DNA of 64,000 nt from the NCBI RefSeq assembly GCF_042678305.1, contig NZ_JBHUDT010000002.1. One strand, given 5' to 3'. Position numbers and translations under genes: made by a program. Below, piece by piece: positions 8,179 through 15,668 of this stretch (positions are counted from its first letter, which is position 1; each line of letters starts with the position of its first letter). The stretch comes from Gelatiniphilus marinus. Lineage in GTDB: Bacteria > Bacteroidota > Bacteroidia > Flavobacteriales > Flavobacteriaceae. Under the pieces are notes generated by a model. It saw only the letters and a list, made by a program, of their open reading frames with translations. It searched no databases and was not told the origin of the DNA.

Positions 8179-8294
8179 TTGTATATGCATTTTATATAAT
8201 GGTTTATCGAGTGGTTACTTTAAACTTAAAAATGCAAATCATATTTTTGGTTGGTTAGTTAGTAAAAAAGCACCTTAATAAAGGTGCTTTTTTT
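8179..8294 (+). ncRNA. Candidate small RNA from sigma-54-like promoter
   Basis: A transcript of about 115 nt would run from the sigma-54-like promoter to a strong intrinsic terminator. The only reading frame inside with a start codon is 19 codons long (8199-8258) and has no visible ribosome binding site. It is supported by promoter and terminator alone; I do not recognise a family. Confidence 0.4.
8264..8294 (+). terminator. Strong intrinsic terminator in gene-free region
   Basis: AAAAAAGCACCTT and AAGGTGCTTTTTT form a long perfect stem around AATA and end in a T-run. It is bidirectional in form. No protein gene ends directly upstream on the + strand; the nearest gene is the - strand DUF4369 gene, which starts at 8022. 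Confidence 0.85.
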
Positions 8295-8535
8295 ATATGT
8301 ATTTATGTTTTTTATCGATGAAATGCGTCTTTTCATCTTATAATGTTAAAATTATATGTATTTCGTCGATTTATTAAGTTTTTTGCCGATGTTATATTGT
8401 TAATAATTATATATTTGATGTGTACTAAATAAGATACTTTTTAGTTCAATGGATTAATTAATTAATATTTGCATTATGTTGTTGATATAGAGACCCTAAA
8501 TCTACTACGTAATTAAAAAAAAGCAAATTGAAAAG

Positions 8536-8565
8536 AAACCGAGTTTGAGGGAACTCGGTTTTTTT
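8536..8565 (+). terminator. Second intrinsic terminator in gene-free region
   Basis: AAACCGAGTT (8536-8545) pairs with AACTCGGTTT (8552-8561), with a six-base loop and a T-run to 8565. The upstream 240 bp carry no protein gene, so it may end a second small RNA or a leader of the dipeptidase gene that starts at 8623. Confidence 0.8.
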
Positions 8566-8622
8566 GTGCTTCAATTTTAAGTATAAATTTATTTTGTATA
8601 AATTAGCTTATAATCATTCTCT

Positions 8623-9288
8623 ATGAAATTTTTTTCAACCCTATTTTTATTACTAATTAGTTTTTTGTCTTTTGCACAATTGCCCGAAGGATTTACCTAT
8701 GTAAAAGATAGTATCCCTGATTTAGATGTGGAATTAAGATACAACACATCAAATAATTTTGTTGGTAAACGTGTTGATGGTTATCATTCAAATAAGCTTA
8801 TTTTAACCAAACAAGCAGCTCAGGCTTTAAAGATGGTTCAAGAAGAATTACAACGTAAAAACCTATGCTTAAAAGTTTACGATGGTTACAGACCGCAACA
8901 AGCTGTAAATCATTTTGTACGATGGGCTAAAATTTTAAATGACACCATTAATAAATCTGTTTTTTATCCGAAGGTTAAAAAAAGAAATCTATTTAAAGCG
9001 GGATATATTGCAAGTAAATCTGGGCATAGTAGAGGCAGTACAGTTGATTTAACAATTATTGACAGCAATACAGGAAAGCCTTTAGATATGGGGAGTGTGT
9101 ATGATTTTTTCGGACAAGAATCTTGGGTTAATTATAATGGTATTACCAAAAAGCAAAAAGAAAACCGGCGGCTTTTGCAAACCGTTATGTTAAAACACGG
9201 GTTTAGAAACTACCCAAAGGAATGGTGGCATTTTACCTTGAGAAACGAACCGTTTCCTAAAACGTATTTTGATTTTCCTATTGAATAA
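8623..9288 (+). CDS. D-alanyl-D-alanine dipeptidase (VanX/DdpX type, M15)
   Basis: A 221-residue secreted zinc dipeptidase that hydrolyses D-Ala-D-Ala or a related cell-wall dipeptide. An N-terminal signal peptide (MKFFSTLFLLLISFLSFA) precedes the M15 domain. Zinc ligands are visible as H135 and D142 in SGHSRGSTVDL and H203 in EWWHF; E200 of that motif is the catalytic base and R90 in YDGYRPQ is the expected transition-state arginine. There is no vancomycin-resistance neighbour such as a ligase or dehydrogenase, so a role in wall turnover or use of D-Ala dipeptide is more likely than resistance. Confidence 0.93.
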   Translation: MKFFSTLFLLLISFLSFAQLPEGFTYVKDSIPDLDVELRYNTSNNFVGKRVDGYHSNKLILTKQAAQALKMVQEELQRKNLCLKVYDGYRPQQAVNHFVRWAKILNDTINKSVFYPKVKKRNLFKAGYIASKSGHSRGSTVDLTIIDSNTGKPLDMGSVYDFFGQESWVNYNGITKKQKENRRLLQTVMLKHGFRNYPKEWWHFTLRNEPFPKTYFDFPIE

Positions 9289-9323
9289 AAAAAGCGATTC
9301 AATTATATTTTGAAACGCTTTTT
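9289..9323. terminator. Bidirectional terminator between convergent genes
   Basis: AAAAAGCG and CGCTTTTT flank a partly paired loop (TTCAA/TTGAA), with A-runs on one side and T-runs on the other. It serves the dipeptidase gene on + and probably the DUF6249 gene on -. Confidence 0.75.
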
Positions 9324-9346
9324 CTTTTTTTGATTGATGAGTTTTA

Positions 9347-9697
9347 TTATTCTTTATCTACATGCTTTTTTGTTTGCGTAAAACCGATGTACAATCCAAT
9401 GCCAGCCATAAAGAAAATAAGTGCTGGATATATAGCATCCTCATCTAAAGTTGTATAGCTTTCTAAAATGGAAGCAATAAAAACTCCTAAACCAATTCCC
9501 ATTAATAAAAAAGCTAAATTAATTACTATAACTTTCCATGATGAGCCAGTTCGTTTGCTAAAACTAAAAATACTTGCGTCTGCACCTTTTTCTATAAGTG
9601 CTAAACGCTCTTTGTTTCTTGTTGATAAGTATAAATAAAATATTCCAAAAATGGCTAAGAACAAACTTATTGGGATAATTACTTCTGTTGCGTGCAT
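9347..9697 (-). CDS. DUF6249 membrane protein
   Basis: A 116-residue protein with three predicted membrane helices at roughly residues 5-24, 54-76 and 85-106. A short cytosolic loop after helix one contains RNKERLALIEKGAD, a hallmark of the DUF6249 family as I remember it. It is transcribed divergently from the ECF sigma factor gene at 9840. Its upstream region carries an ECF-type promoter (TGTAACC-N16-CGTC on the - strand) that mirrors the promoter of the sigma gene, so it is probably part of that sigma factor's regulon. Function unknown. Confidence 0.85.
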   Translation of the reverse strand: MHATEVIIPISLFLAIFGIFYLYLSTRNKERLALIEKGADASIFSFSKRTGSSWKVIVINLAFLLMGIGLGVFIASILESYTTLDEDAIYPALIFFMAGIGLYIGFTQTKKHVDKE

Positions 9698-9743
9698 AAT
9701 GTTTCGTTTTTAATTGATTAATTTTAATGTGTTCATAGCTTAT

Positions 9744-9770
9744 GACGATTCGTTTTTAATTTAGGTTACA
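9744..9770 (-). promoter_or_regulatory. ECF-type promoter of the DUF6249 gene
   Basis: Read on the - strand, TGTAACC (complement of 9764-9770) is followed after 16 bp by CGTC (complement of 9744-9747). This is the -35/-10 form of ECF sigma promoters. It is oriented toward the DUF6249 start at 9697 and has the same elements and spacing as the promoter of the sigma gene. Confidence 0.7.
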
Positions 9771-9801
9771 GTTTTTTTAATAAATATTTTTTTCAGAGAT
9801 G

Positions 9802-9828
9802 TGTAACCTAAAACAAAATATTGTCGTC
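9802..9828 (+). promoter_or_regulatory. ECF-type autoregulatory promoter of the sigma gene
   Basis: TGTAACC (9802-9808), a 16-bp spacer and CGTC (9825-9828) precede the sigma ATG at 9840. Transcription would begin only a few bases before the ATG. The two -35 elements of this divergent pair form a perfect 10-bp inverted repeat, TTAGGTTACA (9761-9770) and TGTAACCTAA (9802-9811). Confidence 0.7.
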
Positions 9829-9839
9829 TTACTTAAATA

Positions 9840-10430
9840 ATGACCACCAACAACGATCAATATTATATCAGCCAAATTATAAATGGCGACACTAATGCAT
9901 TTTCTGTTTTAGTAGATCGTTATAAAGACTTGGTGTTTACTTTAGCGTTGCGTATGCTTAAAAATAGGGAAGAAGCCGAAGAGGTTTCGCAAGACACCTT
10001 TATTAAAACCTATAAAGCGTTGCATAAATTTAAGGGCGATTCTAAATTTTCAACATGGATTTATAAAGTTACTTACAATACCTGTTTAGATAGATTGAAG
10101 AAGAATAAAAAGCATTTTAACGATGTTGCTATTGATGAATTTACCGAGCATCAAATAAAAACAATTGATAATGCTTTAGATAGAATGGAGCAACAAGAGC
10201 ATAATAAAATCATACAAGATTGCTTAACTTTGTTACCAAATGATGATAGTTTTTTACTGACATTATATTATTTTGAAGCACATTCTTTAGAAGAGATTTC
10301 TAAAATAGTTGGTATCACAGCTAATCATGTAAAAGTGAAGATTTTTAGAAGTCGGAAAAAATTAGCGACTATTTTGAAAAGTAGATTAGAACCAGAAATA
10401 ATTGAATATTATGAAAGAGAACGACAATAA
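9840..10430 (+). CDS. ECF-type RNA polymerase sigma factor
   Basis: A 196-residue sigma-70-family factor. Region 2 spans about residues 20-90 with DRYKDLVFTLALRMLKNREEAEEVSQDTFIK and the aromatic melting segment FSTWIYKVTYNTCLDRLKK. Region 4 spans about 130-185 with LEEISKIVGITANHVKVKIFRSRKKL. There is no region 1.1 or 3, as is normal for ECF factors. The next gene overlaps it by 20 bp and encodes a small membrane protein, a layout typical of a sigma factor with its regulator. A TGTAACC-N16-CGTC promoter directly upstream suggests self-activation. The inducing signal cannot be read from the sequence. Confidence 0.95.
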   Translation: MTTNNDQYYISQIINGDTNAFSVLVDRYKDLVFTLALRMLKNREEAEEVSQDTFIKTYKALHKFKGDSKFSTWIYKVTYNTCLDRLKKNKKHFNDVAIDEFTEHQIKTIDNALDRMEQQEHNKIIQDCLTLLPNDDSFLLTLYYFEAHSLEEISKIVGITANHVKVKIFRSRKKLATILKSRLEPEIIEYYERERQ

Positions 10431-10824
10431 ACACTTAGATAATTTTACTAAAAAGATTGTTAAAAAGGCTGCTTTAGAAAGTCCTTCAATTCATTTTACT
10501 TCAGAAATAATGTCTCAAGTATCGGCATTAAATGATAAAAGTATTACGGTTTATAAACCTTTAATATCAAAAAAAGTTTGGGCTTTAATTACTCTAAGTT
10601 TTGTGGTGCTTTGTGTTTATTTAATTTTAGGAACAGAAACAAAACAAGAGAGTTGGTTTAGTACTTTAAATTTTAGTGCTTTATCAAGCAGCAAATTTAC
10701 AAATGCTTTATCTGGTTTTACAATGTCTAAAACTTTAATGTATGCTATTGTGTTTTTCGGGTTGATGTTTTGTATTCAAATACCATTTCTTAAAAATCAT
10801 TTTGATAAACGATTCGAAGTATAG
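10411..10824 (+). CDS. Small membrane protein coupled to the ECF sigma gene
   Basis: A 137-residue protein beginning at the ATG at 10411, inside the end of the sigma gene (20-bp overlap). The N-terminal 50 residues are polar with a helical segment, followed by a membrane helix at about residues 54-73, a periplasmic loop of some 35 residues and a second helix at about 111-128. No zinc-binding anti-sigma (HxxxCxxC) motif is present. Position and topology suggest an anti-sigma factor or sensor for the upstream sigma factor, but this is inference. I recognise no named domain. Confidence 0.8.
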   Translation: MKENDNKHLDNFTKKIVKKAALESPSIHFTSEIMSQVSALNDKSITVYKPLISKKVWALITLSFVVLCVYLILGTETKQESWFSTLNFSALSSSKFTNALSGFTMSKTLMYAIVFFGLMFCIQIPFLKNHFDKRFEV

Positions 10825-10890
10825 TTGAATTAATTGTTTTTTATCTTTATTCTAACATCTAACAGCGAAGTGGTCTTGGTTCTTTTTTAA

Positions 10891-12132
10891 TTAATACCAA
10901 CGTTTCTTTTTCTTTTTTGAAGCTTCACTTTTACGTCCTTTTTTGTGCTTGCTTCCTGTTTTTTTCGATTTGTGGATAATTGGTTTCGCCTTTGGGTCTA
11001 ACGGATATGGATGATTTTCTTCAGTAGGTATTTGAACATTTATTAATTGCTGAATTTTTTGCACATAACTTTTTTCATCAGCAGAACACAACGCATAAGA
11101 TATACCTGTTTGTCCTGCGCGCCCCGTTCTTCCTATTCTATGCACATAAGTTTCTGGTACGTTTGGCATATCAAAATTTACAACAGCATCCAATTCATTG
11201 ATATCAATACCGCGTGCCGCAACATCGGTTGCTATTAAAATATTTACATACCCGTTTTTAAACTTTTTTAAAGCCTCTTGCCTTAAATTCTGTGCTTTAT
11301 CGCCATGAATGGTTTCAACTTTATAACCATTTTTTATAAGCGTTTGCTCTAATTTATCAACCCCAAATTTGGTGCGTCTAAAAATAAGAATATTGCCTTT
11401 TATGGTGTTTCGGAGTAAATGTAAACACAATTCAATTTTATTGCGCTTTGGTACATAATATAAAACCTGACTCACATTTTTTGCAGCCGACGAGATTGGG
11501 GACACTTCAACACGCTCGGGCGATTTTAAAATAGTATTGGCAAGCTGCTCCACTTTATAAGGTATTGTTGCTGAAAACAATAATATCTGTTTTTCCTCAG
11601 GACACAAACGCTCAATCTTTTTAACATCATCAATAAAACCCATGTCGAGCATTAAGTCGGCTTCATCTAAAACTAAGGTTTCAACATAATCTAAATTAAC
11701 AATGTCCTGTTTATGCAAATCCAGCAATCGCCCCGGTGTGGCAATAAGAATGTCAACGCCCTTTTTTAATACATCTTTTTGAGGCTCGATAGACGTGCCG
11801 CCATAAATTACCGTAGAGCGTAAATTGGTGTTTTTGCCATAAACCTTAAAATTTTCATTGATTTGAATGGCTAACTCTCTTGTTGGACTTACAATAAGCG
11901 CTCTAATTTTTTTGCCTTTTTTGGGCGCATCTTGTTTATCAAACAACAATTGTAAAATGGGTAGGGCAAAAGCAGCTGTTTTTCCTGTGCCGGTTTGTGC
12001 AGAGGTAATCACATCTTTTTTATTTAAAACAAGTGGAATGGTACGTTCTTGTACCAAAGTGGGATTGTCGTAACCAGCTTCGGCAATGGCTCTTAAAAGT
12101 GGTTTGTTAAGTTTTAAATCTTTAAATGACAT
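10891..12132 (-). CDS. DEAD-box ATP-dependent RNA helicase
   Basis: A 413-residue RNA helicase of the RhlE-like group. The conserved motifs appear in order: the Q-motif region ending TLVQERTIPL, motif I SAQTGTGKT, Ia PTRELA, motif II DEAD, motif III SAT and, in domain two, ARGID and HRIGRTGR. The C-terminal tail (last about 35 residues) is very rich in Lys and Arg and probably binds RNA non-specifically. It acts in the cytosol on structured RNA, for example during ribosome assembly, RNA decay or cold growth. It is followed closely by a small unknown gene on the same strand. Confidence 0.96.
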   Translation of the reverse strand: MSFKDLKLNKPLLRAIAEAGYDNPTLVQERTIPLVLNKKDVITSAQTGTGKTAAFALPILQLLFDKQDAPKKGKKIRALIVSPTRELAIQINENFKVYGKNTNLRSTVIYGGTSIEPQKDVLKKGVDILIATPGRLLDLHKQDIVNLDYVETLVLDEADLMLDMGFIDDVKKIERLCPEEKQILLFSATIPYKVEQLANTILKSPERVEVSPISSAAKNVSQVLYYVPKRNKIELCLHLLRNTIKGNILIFRRTKFGVDKLEQTLIKNGYKVETIHGDKAQNLRQEALKKFKNGYVNILIATDVAARGIDINELDAVVNFDMPNVPETYVHRIGRTGRAGQTGISYALCSADEKSYVQKIQQLINVQIPTEENHPYPLDPKAKPIIHKSKKTGSKHKKGRKSEASKKKKKRWY

Positions 12133-12164
12133 TTATAATTATTTGCAGCAAAGATAGGTGAAAT

Positions 12165-12545
12165 TTAAGCGATGGCTTTTTTTATTTTCATGACATTCCA
12201 CGCGCTATTTACCGCAATTAATTTGGTTGGTTTTAAGCGGTAATCGCCTAAAAAATCCCAATCAAATTCTTTGTGTAGTTCTGATATCTCTTTTTTTGTA
12301 GTGCCATTTGGGTAAAACACCCATATAATTGAGTTGTCTGATATTCTTGGAAACAGGGTAAGCATTTCATTAATAAAAGCTTCTTTGGTTTGCGTAAATA
12401 CCAAAGCGCATTCTACATAAGATGTTGTAACTATAGATCCGGAATACGCAATGTCATCAAATGCATTGGCAAAAGATTCTGGTTTGTTTAAGATATAAAC
12501 ATCATTGTGTTTATCGAGCTTTAGTTTTTTAATTAAATTCCGCAT
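12165..12545 (-). CDS. DUF3052-like protein of unknown function
   Basis: A 126-residue cytosolic protein. The order of elements (KKLKLDKHNDVYILNKPE near the start, LVFTQTKEAFINEM in the middle, then IIWVFYPNGTTKK and AVNSAWNVMKIKK at the end) resembles the DUF3052 family as I recall it, which has a methyltransferase-like fold without an obvious cofactor site. The match is from memory and is moderate. It lies 32 bp upstream of the DEAD-box helicase on the same strand and may be co-transcribed with it. The family has no established function. Confidence 0.65.
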   Translation of the reverse strand: MRNLIKKLKLDKHNDVYILNKPESFANAFDDIAYSGSIVTTSYVECALVFTQTKEAFINEMLTLFPRISDNSIIWVFYPNGTTKKEISELHKEFDWDFLGDYRLKPTKLIAVNSAWNVMKIKKAIA

Positions 12546-12696
12546 AGCTTAAAGATACAAAAAATCGGAATAATTGAGTTATGTATTTGTTTAGCTTTTT
12601 TTTTGGGGATGGCTAAAACGGGAGATGGCTATTGCTTTTACAAACTATTTTATAATAGAGCTAAAACCCTGTTACCGAAATCGGGATTAATGTGGG

Positions 12697-13356
12697 TTAA
12701 TTTACAAATAACGCTAATTTTTCTCTTTTGCTTTGTGGCAAAGCTTCATTTATAATTGCTAATTTTAGTAGTGTTTCGTTTTTTTCTTTGGCATGGATTA
12801 ACTTAAAAAGCTGTGCAGTTGTTAAGCTGTTTTTTGCTTGTTGCTCAAGCTTAAATTTATCGCCATTGGTAACAAAGCCTTCCTTTAGGACACGAACATA
12901 GGTTCCAGGAAAACCATGATTTATAAATTGTTTTAAAACATGTTGTGTTCCAAACTTTACACCAAATTTAAAACAAGGTTCTCTGGGTTGTGTTATTTGA
13001 ACTAAAGCGTCTCCAATTTTAAAAATATCGCCAATAAAAAGTTTGTTTTCATCTAAATCTGTTACGGTCAAATTTTCACCGAACATGCCATAATTCCAAC
13101 TTAAATTTGTGTATAGTTTTTTCCAATAGCCGTAGTGGTTTTTAGAAAATAAATAGCAGGCTTTGTAAATGCCACCGTGTACTTTTCTATCTGAAATTAC
13201 ATCGCCCTTTACAGCTTCTTTTTCTAAATAAATTGGGGTATTGGTTGGTGTTTTATAGATGCCAGTTTGGAATTTTTTTCCGCTCCAAACAATGGTGGTT
13301 GGTTTTGCTATGTTGGTGGAAGTGATTTTCAAAACAACAAAAAAGTTAAATTGCAC
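12697..13356 (-). CDS. MOSC domain protein
   Basis: A 219-residue protein with a MOSC (molybdenum cofactor sulfurase C-terminal) domain of the YiiM kind. Visible motifs are GDVISDRKVHGGIYKACYLF, FGENLTVTDL, GDIFKIGDALVQITQPREPCFKF, with the conserved cysteine in the last, and a C-terminal helical extension. YiiM-like proteins reduce N-hydroxylated substrates using molybdenum cofactor. The start is uncertain: GTG at 13356 is 8 bases after the lpxD stop and would allow coupling, while TTG at 13332 starts closer to the conserved KITSTN segment. No molybdopterin genes are nearby. Confidence 0.85.
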   Translation of the reverse strand: MQFNFFVVLKITSTNIAKPTTIVWSGKKFQTGIYKTPTNTPIYLEKEAVKGDVISDRKVHGGIYKACYLFSKNHYGYWKKLYTNLSWNYGMFGENLTVTDLDENKLFIGDIFKIGDALVQITQPREPCFKFGVKFGTQHVLKQFINHGFPGTYVRVLKEGFVTNGDKFKLEQQAKNSLTTAQLFKLIHAKEKNETLLKLAIINEALPQSKREKLALFVN

Positions 13357-13363
13357 GTTTTTT

Positions 13364-14359
13364 TTATTGGTTTTTCATAAAACGCCTAACAGCAACCCAT
13401 TGTTTTAGCATATCCCGGGCATTTTGTGCAGGGTACCCTAAAACGGTTTCTCCAGCTTTTACATTATTCATAACACCAGATCCGGCGCCAACGGTGGCAC
13501 CAGACTCAATTGTGGTGTGGTCTTTAATAGAGGCGCTTCCGCCAATAATAACACCATCGCCAAGGGTTACAGATCCAGCTAAACCACTGTGTCCTGCCAT
13601 TATACAAAACTGCCCCATTACGCTATTGTGGGCAATTTGCACAAGATTGTCTATTTTACAGCCGTTGCCAATAATGGTAGAGCTAAATTTAGCCCTATCT
13701 ACACAGGAGTTGGCGCCAATTTCTACATAATCGCCAATAATTACATTACCGATTTGAGGGATTTTTACCAGCCCTTTGCCGTTGTCGCTTGGGCGATATC
13801 CAAAGCCATCGGCTCCAATACTTACATTGGTATGAAAAATACAGTAGCTGCCAATAATGCAGCGTTCTCTAATTACAGTACCAGACCACACGATGGAATT
13901 ATTGCCAATAGTGGTTTCATCAAAAACACAAACATTTGGGTATAAAATAACATGGTTTCCTAGAACAACGTTTTTACCAACATAACAGTTAGCACCAATT
14001 TTACAACTGTTGCCAATGGTTGCAGTTTTATCAATTACTGCTGTTGGATGGATATCGGTTTCAAACCCTGGTGTTTCCGGATTGAATAATTCTAACAATT
14101 TGGCCATGGCTAAATCTGCATTTTTTACTTTAATTAAGGCACGATTATCGCTTGGTTCAACGGTTAAATTATTATTTATAATAGCTGCACAAGCTTTAGA
14201 TTCTGCCCAGAGTTTAGCATATTTATTGCTTCCTATAAAGGTAATGTGGTTGCATTTTGCGTTTAGCAATTCTTCTGGCCCATCAATGTGTTGGTCTGTG
14301 TGTCCTATTAATTCGCCTTTTAAAATGTTGTTAATATCTGTAATCGTGTAAGCTGCCAT
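13364..14359 (-). CDS. lpxD: UDP-3-O-acylglucosamine N-acyltransferase (LpxD family)
   Basis: A 331-residue left-handed beta-helix acyltransferase that adds the N-linked hydroxyacyl chain in lipid A synthesis. The N-terminal uridine-binding domain (residues about 1-100, with NHITFIGSNKYAKL) is followed by many hexapeptide repeats (about 105-300), including a conserved IGADGFGYRP segment and the likely catalytic His in QIAHNS. It stands apart from other lipid A genes here. Since I recall flavobacteria often carrying a second lpxD in the main lpx cluster, this could be a paralogue with other acyl specificity. It is followed at once by the MOSC gene. Confidence 0.92.
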   Translation of the reverse strand: MAAYTITDINNILKGELIGHTDQHIDGPEELLNAKCNHITFIGSNKYAKLWAESKACAAIINNNLTVEPSDNRALIKVKNADLAMAKLLELFNPETPGFETDIHPTAVIDKTATIGNSCKIGANCYVGKNVVLGNHVILYPNVCVFDETTIGNNSIVWSGTVIRERCIIGSYCIFHTNVSIGADGFGYRPSDNGKGLVKIPQIGNVIIGDYVEIGANSCVDRAKFSSTIIGNGCKIDNLVQIAHNSVMGQFCIMAGHSGLAGSVTLGDGVIIGGSASIKDHTTIESGATVGAGSGVMNNVKAGETVLGYPAQNARDMLKQWVAVRRFMKNQ

Positions 14360-14421
14360 TTGTAGTTTTGTTGGTTAGATAGTTGTAAATCTAACCGAAA
14401 TAAAACAAAAAACACGTCTTT

Positions 14422-15594
14422 TTACTCTTCAATTCTATTTTCATCAAACGCCGATGGTAATAATTTTGGTATAAATTTAACCACTAAGGGTAGCAATAAA
14501 GCACCGCCGGGAAGCAAAAAAATGGCAAGACTAGGTATGGATTTAAAAATATCTATTAGTTGCTCTTGTACTTTTTTTTGCTCTTCTTTGTTTAAATCCC
14601 TAATGGTAGATTGAGAAATAAGTACCATAAGTTCTTTGCTGTCTTTAAGTTCTTGGTACAAGCGTTTACTGTTTCTAGAAATTAACTTGGTTACCATTTT
14701 GCTGGAGTTGTCGTAAAAACTCTTAACTATGTTTTTAGAGCTTAACAGCGCAATATTGTCTTTGTTTATGGTGTAAAATTGATTGACTGATTTAATGGAT
14801 TGATTTACCTTTTTTGGGCTTATATTTAAGTCTTTACCTAATTTAACAAGGAATTGTTGCTCGGTTTTATCGATGGTGCAATCGCTCCAAGTAGCCATAC
14901 AAGCTAAATCTAAAATATACTGTTTTTCTTGAGGTGTTTTTAAAATACCAATAGCATCATTATAAGATATGTGCGCGTTGTTTTGGTACCTTAATGAAGA
15001 CTCGAAAAGCTTTATCAAACTTTCGTCGTATTGATTTATTGTGGTTTTGGATTTTAAAACATTTAATGATATGGCTTCTATGGCAGCCTCTAAATTTTTT
15101 ATGTAATCTATAGAAACACACCCCTTGTTTAAAAACTCTTGATAGGCCAACACATCAACAAACAACAAGGCGTTAATAATAAAATAGTTGAAATTTTTAG
15201 TAAAGATGTTAGCGTCTATTTGAATACGCTTATGAAATATTTTTTCTAGTTGTTCGCTTGATTTTTTACCGCCTATAAGATCTTGGAAAAACGAGATTTT
15301 AAGTTCGTTGATGCTAGTGTAAAAACGAATGGCACTACCAATAAATGAAACATTGGAGTTGGATTTTTTATGTGTATGCAACAGGCTAATGCATAAATTG
15401 GTTTTGCACAACTCGTCTTCGGTAAGATCGGTTTTTTTTATGGCTTGTAATACTACGCTTAAATTGCTACCGTAAATAAAGCCACTATCTCTTAAGGCAG
15501 TATAAAACGTTTCTTCGTTATGCTTTAAAATAGAATTGTTTTTTGCTATTTCTTGCAGCAATTTCTTTACCCAACCTTGAGCTGACGGATTCAT
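14422..15594 (-). CDS. LETM1-related biofilm-associated protein
   Basis: A 390-residue protein conserved in flavobacteria under the name LETM1-related biofilm-associated protein. Most of it is helical. A TerB-like helical segment is visible around residues 220-270 (YILDLACMATWSDCTIDKTEQQFL), and the C-terminal 60 residues hold the LETM1-like part with a hydrophobic stretch, SLAIFLLPGGALLLPLVVKF, that may be a membrane helix. The biofilm link comes from family naming and cannot be seen in the sequence. It lies between lpxD and the SOD gene on the same strand. Confidence 0.85.
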   Translation of the reverse strand: MNPSAQGWVKKLLQEIAKNNSILKHNEETFYTALRDSGFIYGSNLSVVLQAIKKTDLTEDELCKTNLCISLLHTHKKSNSNVSFIGSAIRFYTSINELKISFFQDLIGGKKSSEQLEKIFHKRIQIDANIFTKNFNYFIINALLFVDVLAYQEFLNKGCVSIDYIKNLEAAIEAISLNVLKSKTTINQYDESLIKLFESSLRYQNNAHISYNDAIGILKTPQEKQYILDLACMATWSDCTIDKTEQQFLVKLGKDLNISPKKVNQSIKSVNQFYTINKDNIALLSSKNIVKSFYDNSSKMVTKLISRNSKRLYQELKDSKELMVLISQSTIRDLNKEEQKKVQEQLIDIFKSIPSLAIFLLPGGALLLPLVVKFIPKLLPSAFDENRIEE

Positions 15595-15668
15595 AAAAAC
15601 TAGAGTTTAGCGTTTTTTAAAACAAAAAGCGGCTTGCAAAGGCATTTTTTAAAAAGACCGGCTTTATT

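Larger units (their letters stand above)
8023..8622. other. 600-bp gene-free region with two terminators
   Basis: No convincing protein gene is present. The stretch is very AT-rich and holds a sigma-54-like promoter (8154-8167), a terminator at 8264-8293, a second terminator at 8536-8565 and no reading frame above 19 codons with a credible start. The most economical reading is one or two small RNA genes, described separately. Confidence 0.7.

Noticed and set aside
8623..9288. Vancomycin resistance operon
   Set aside because: The VanX-type dipeptidase has no VanA-like ligase, VanH dehydrogenase or VanRS pair beside it. A role in wall turnover is more likely.
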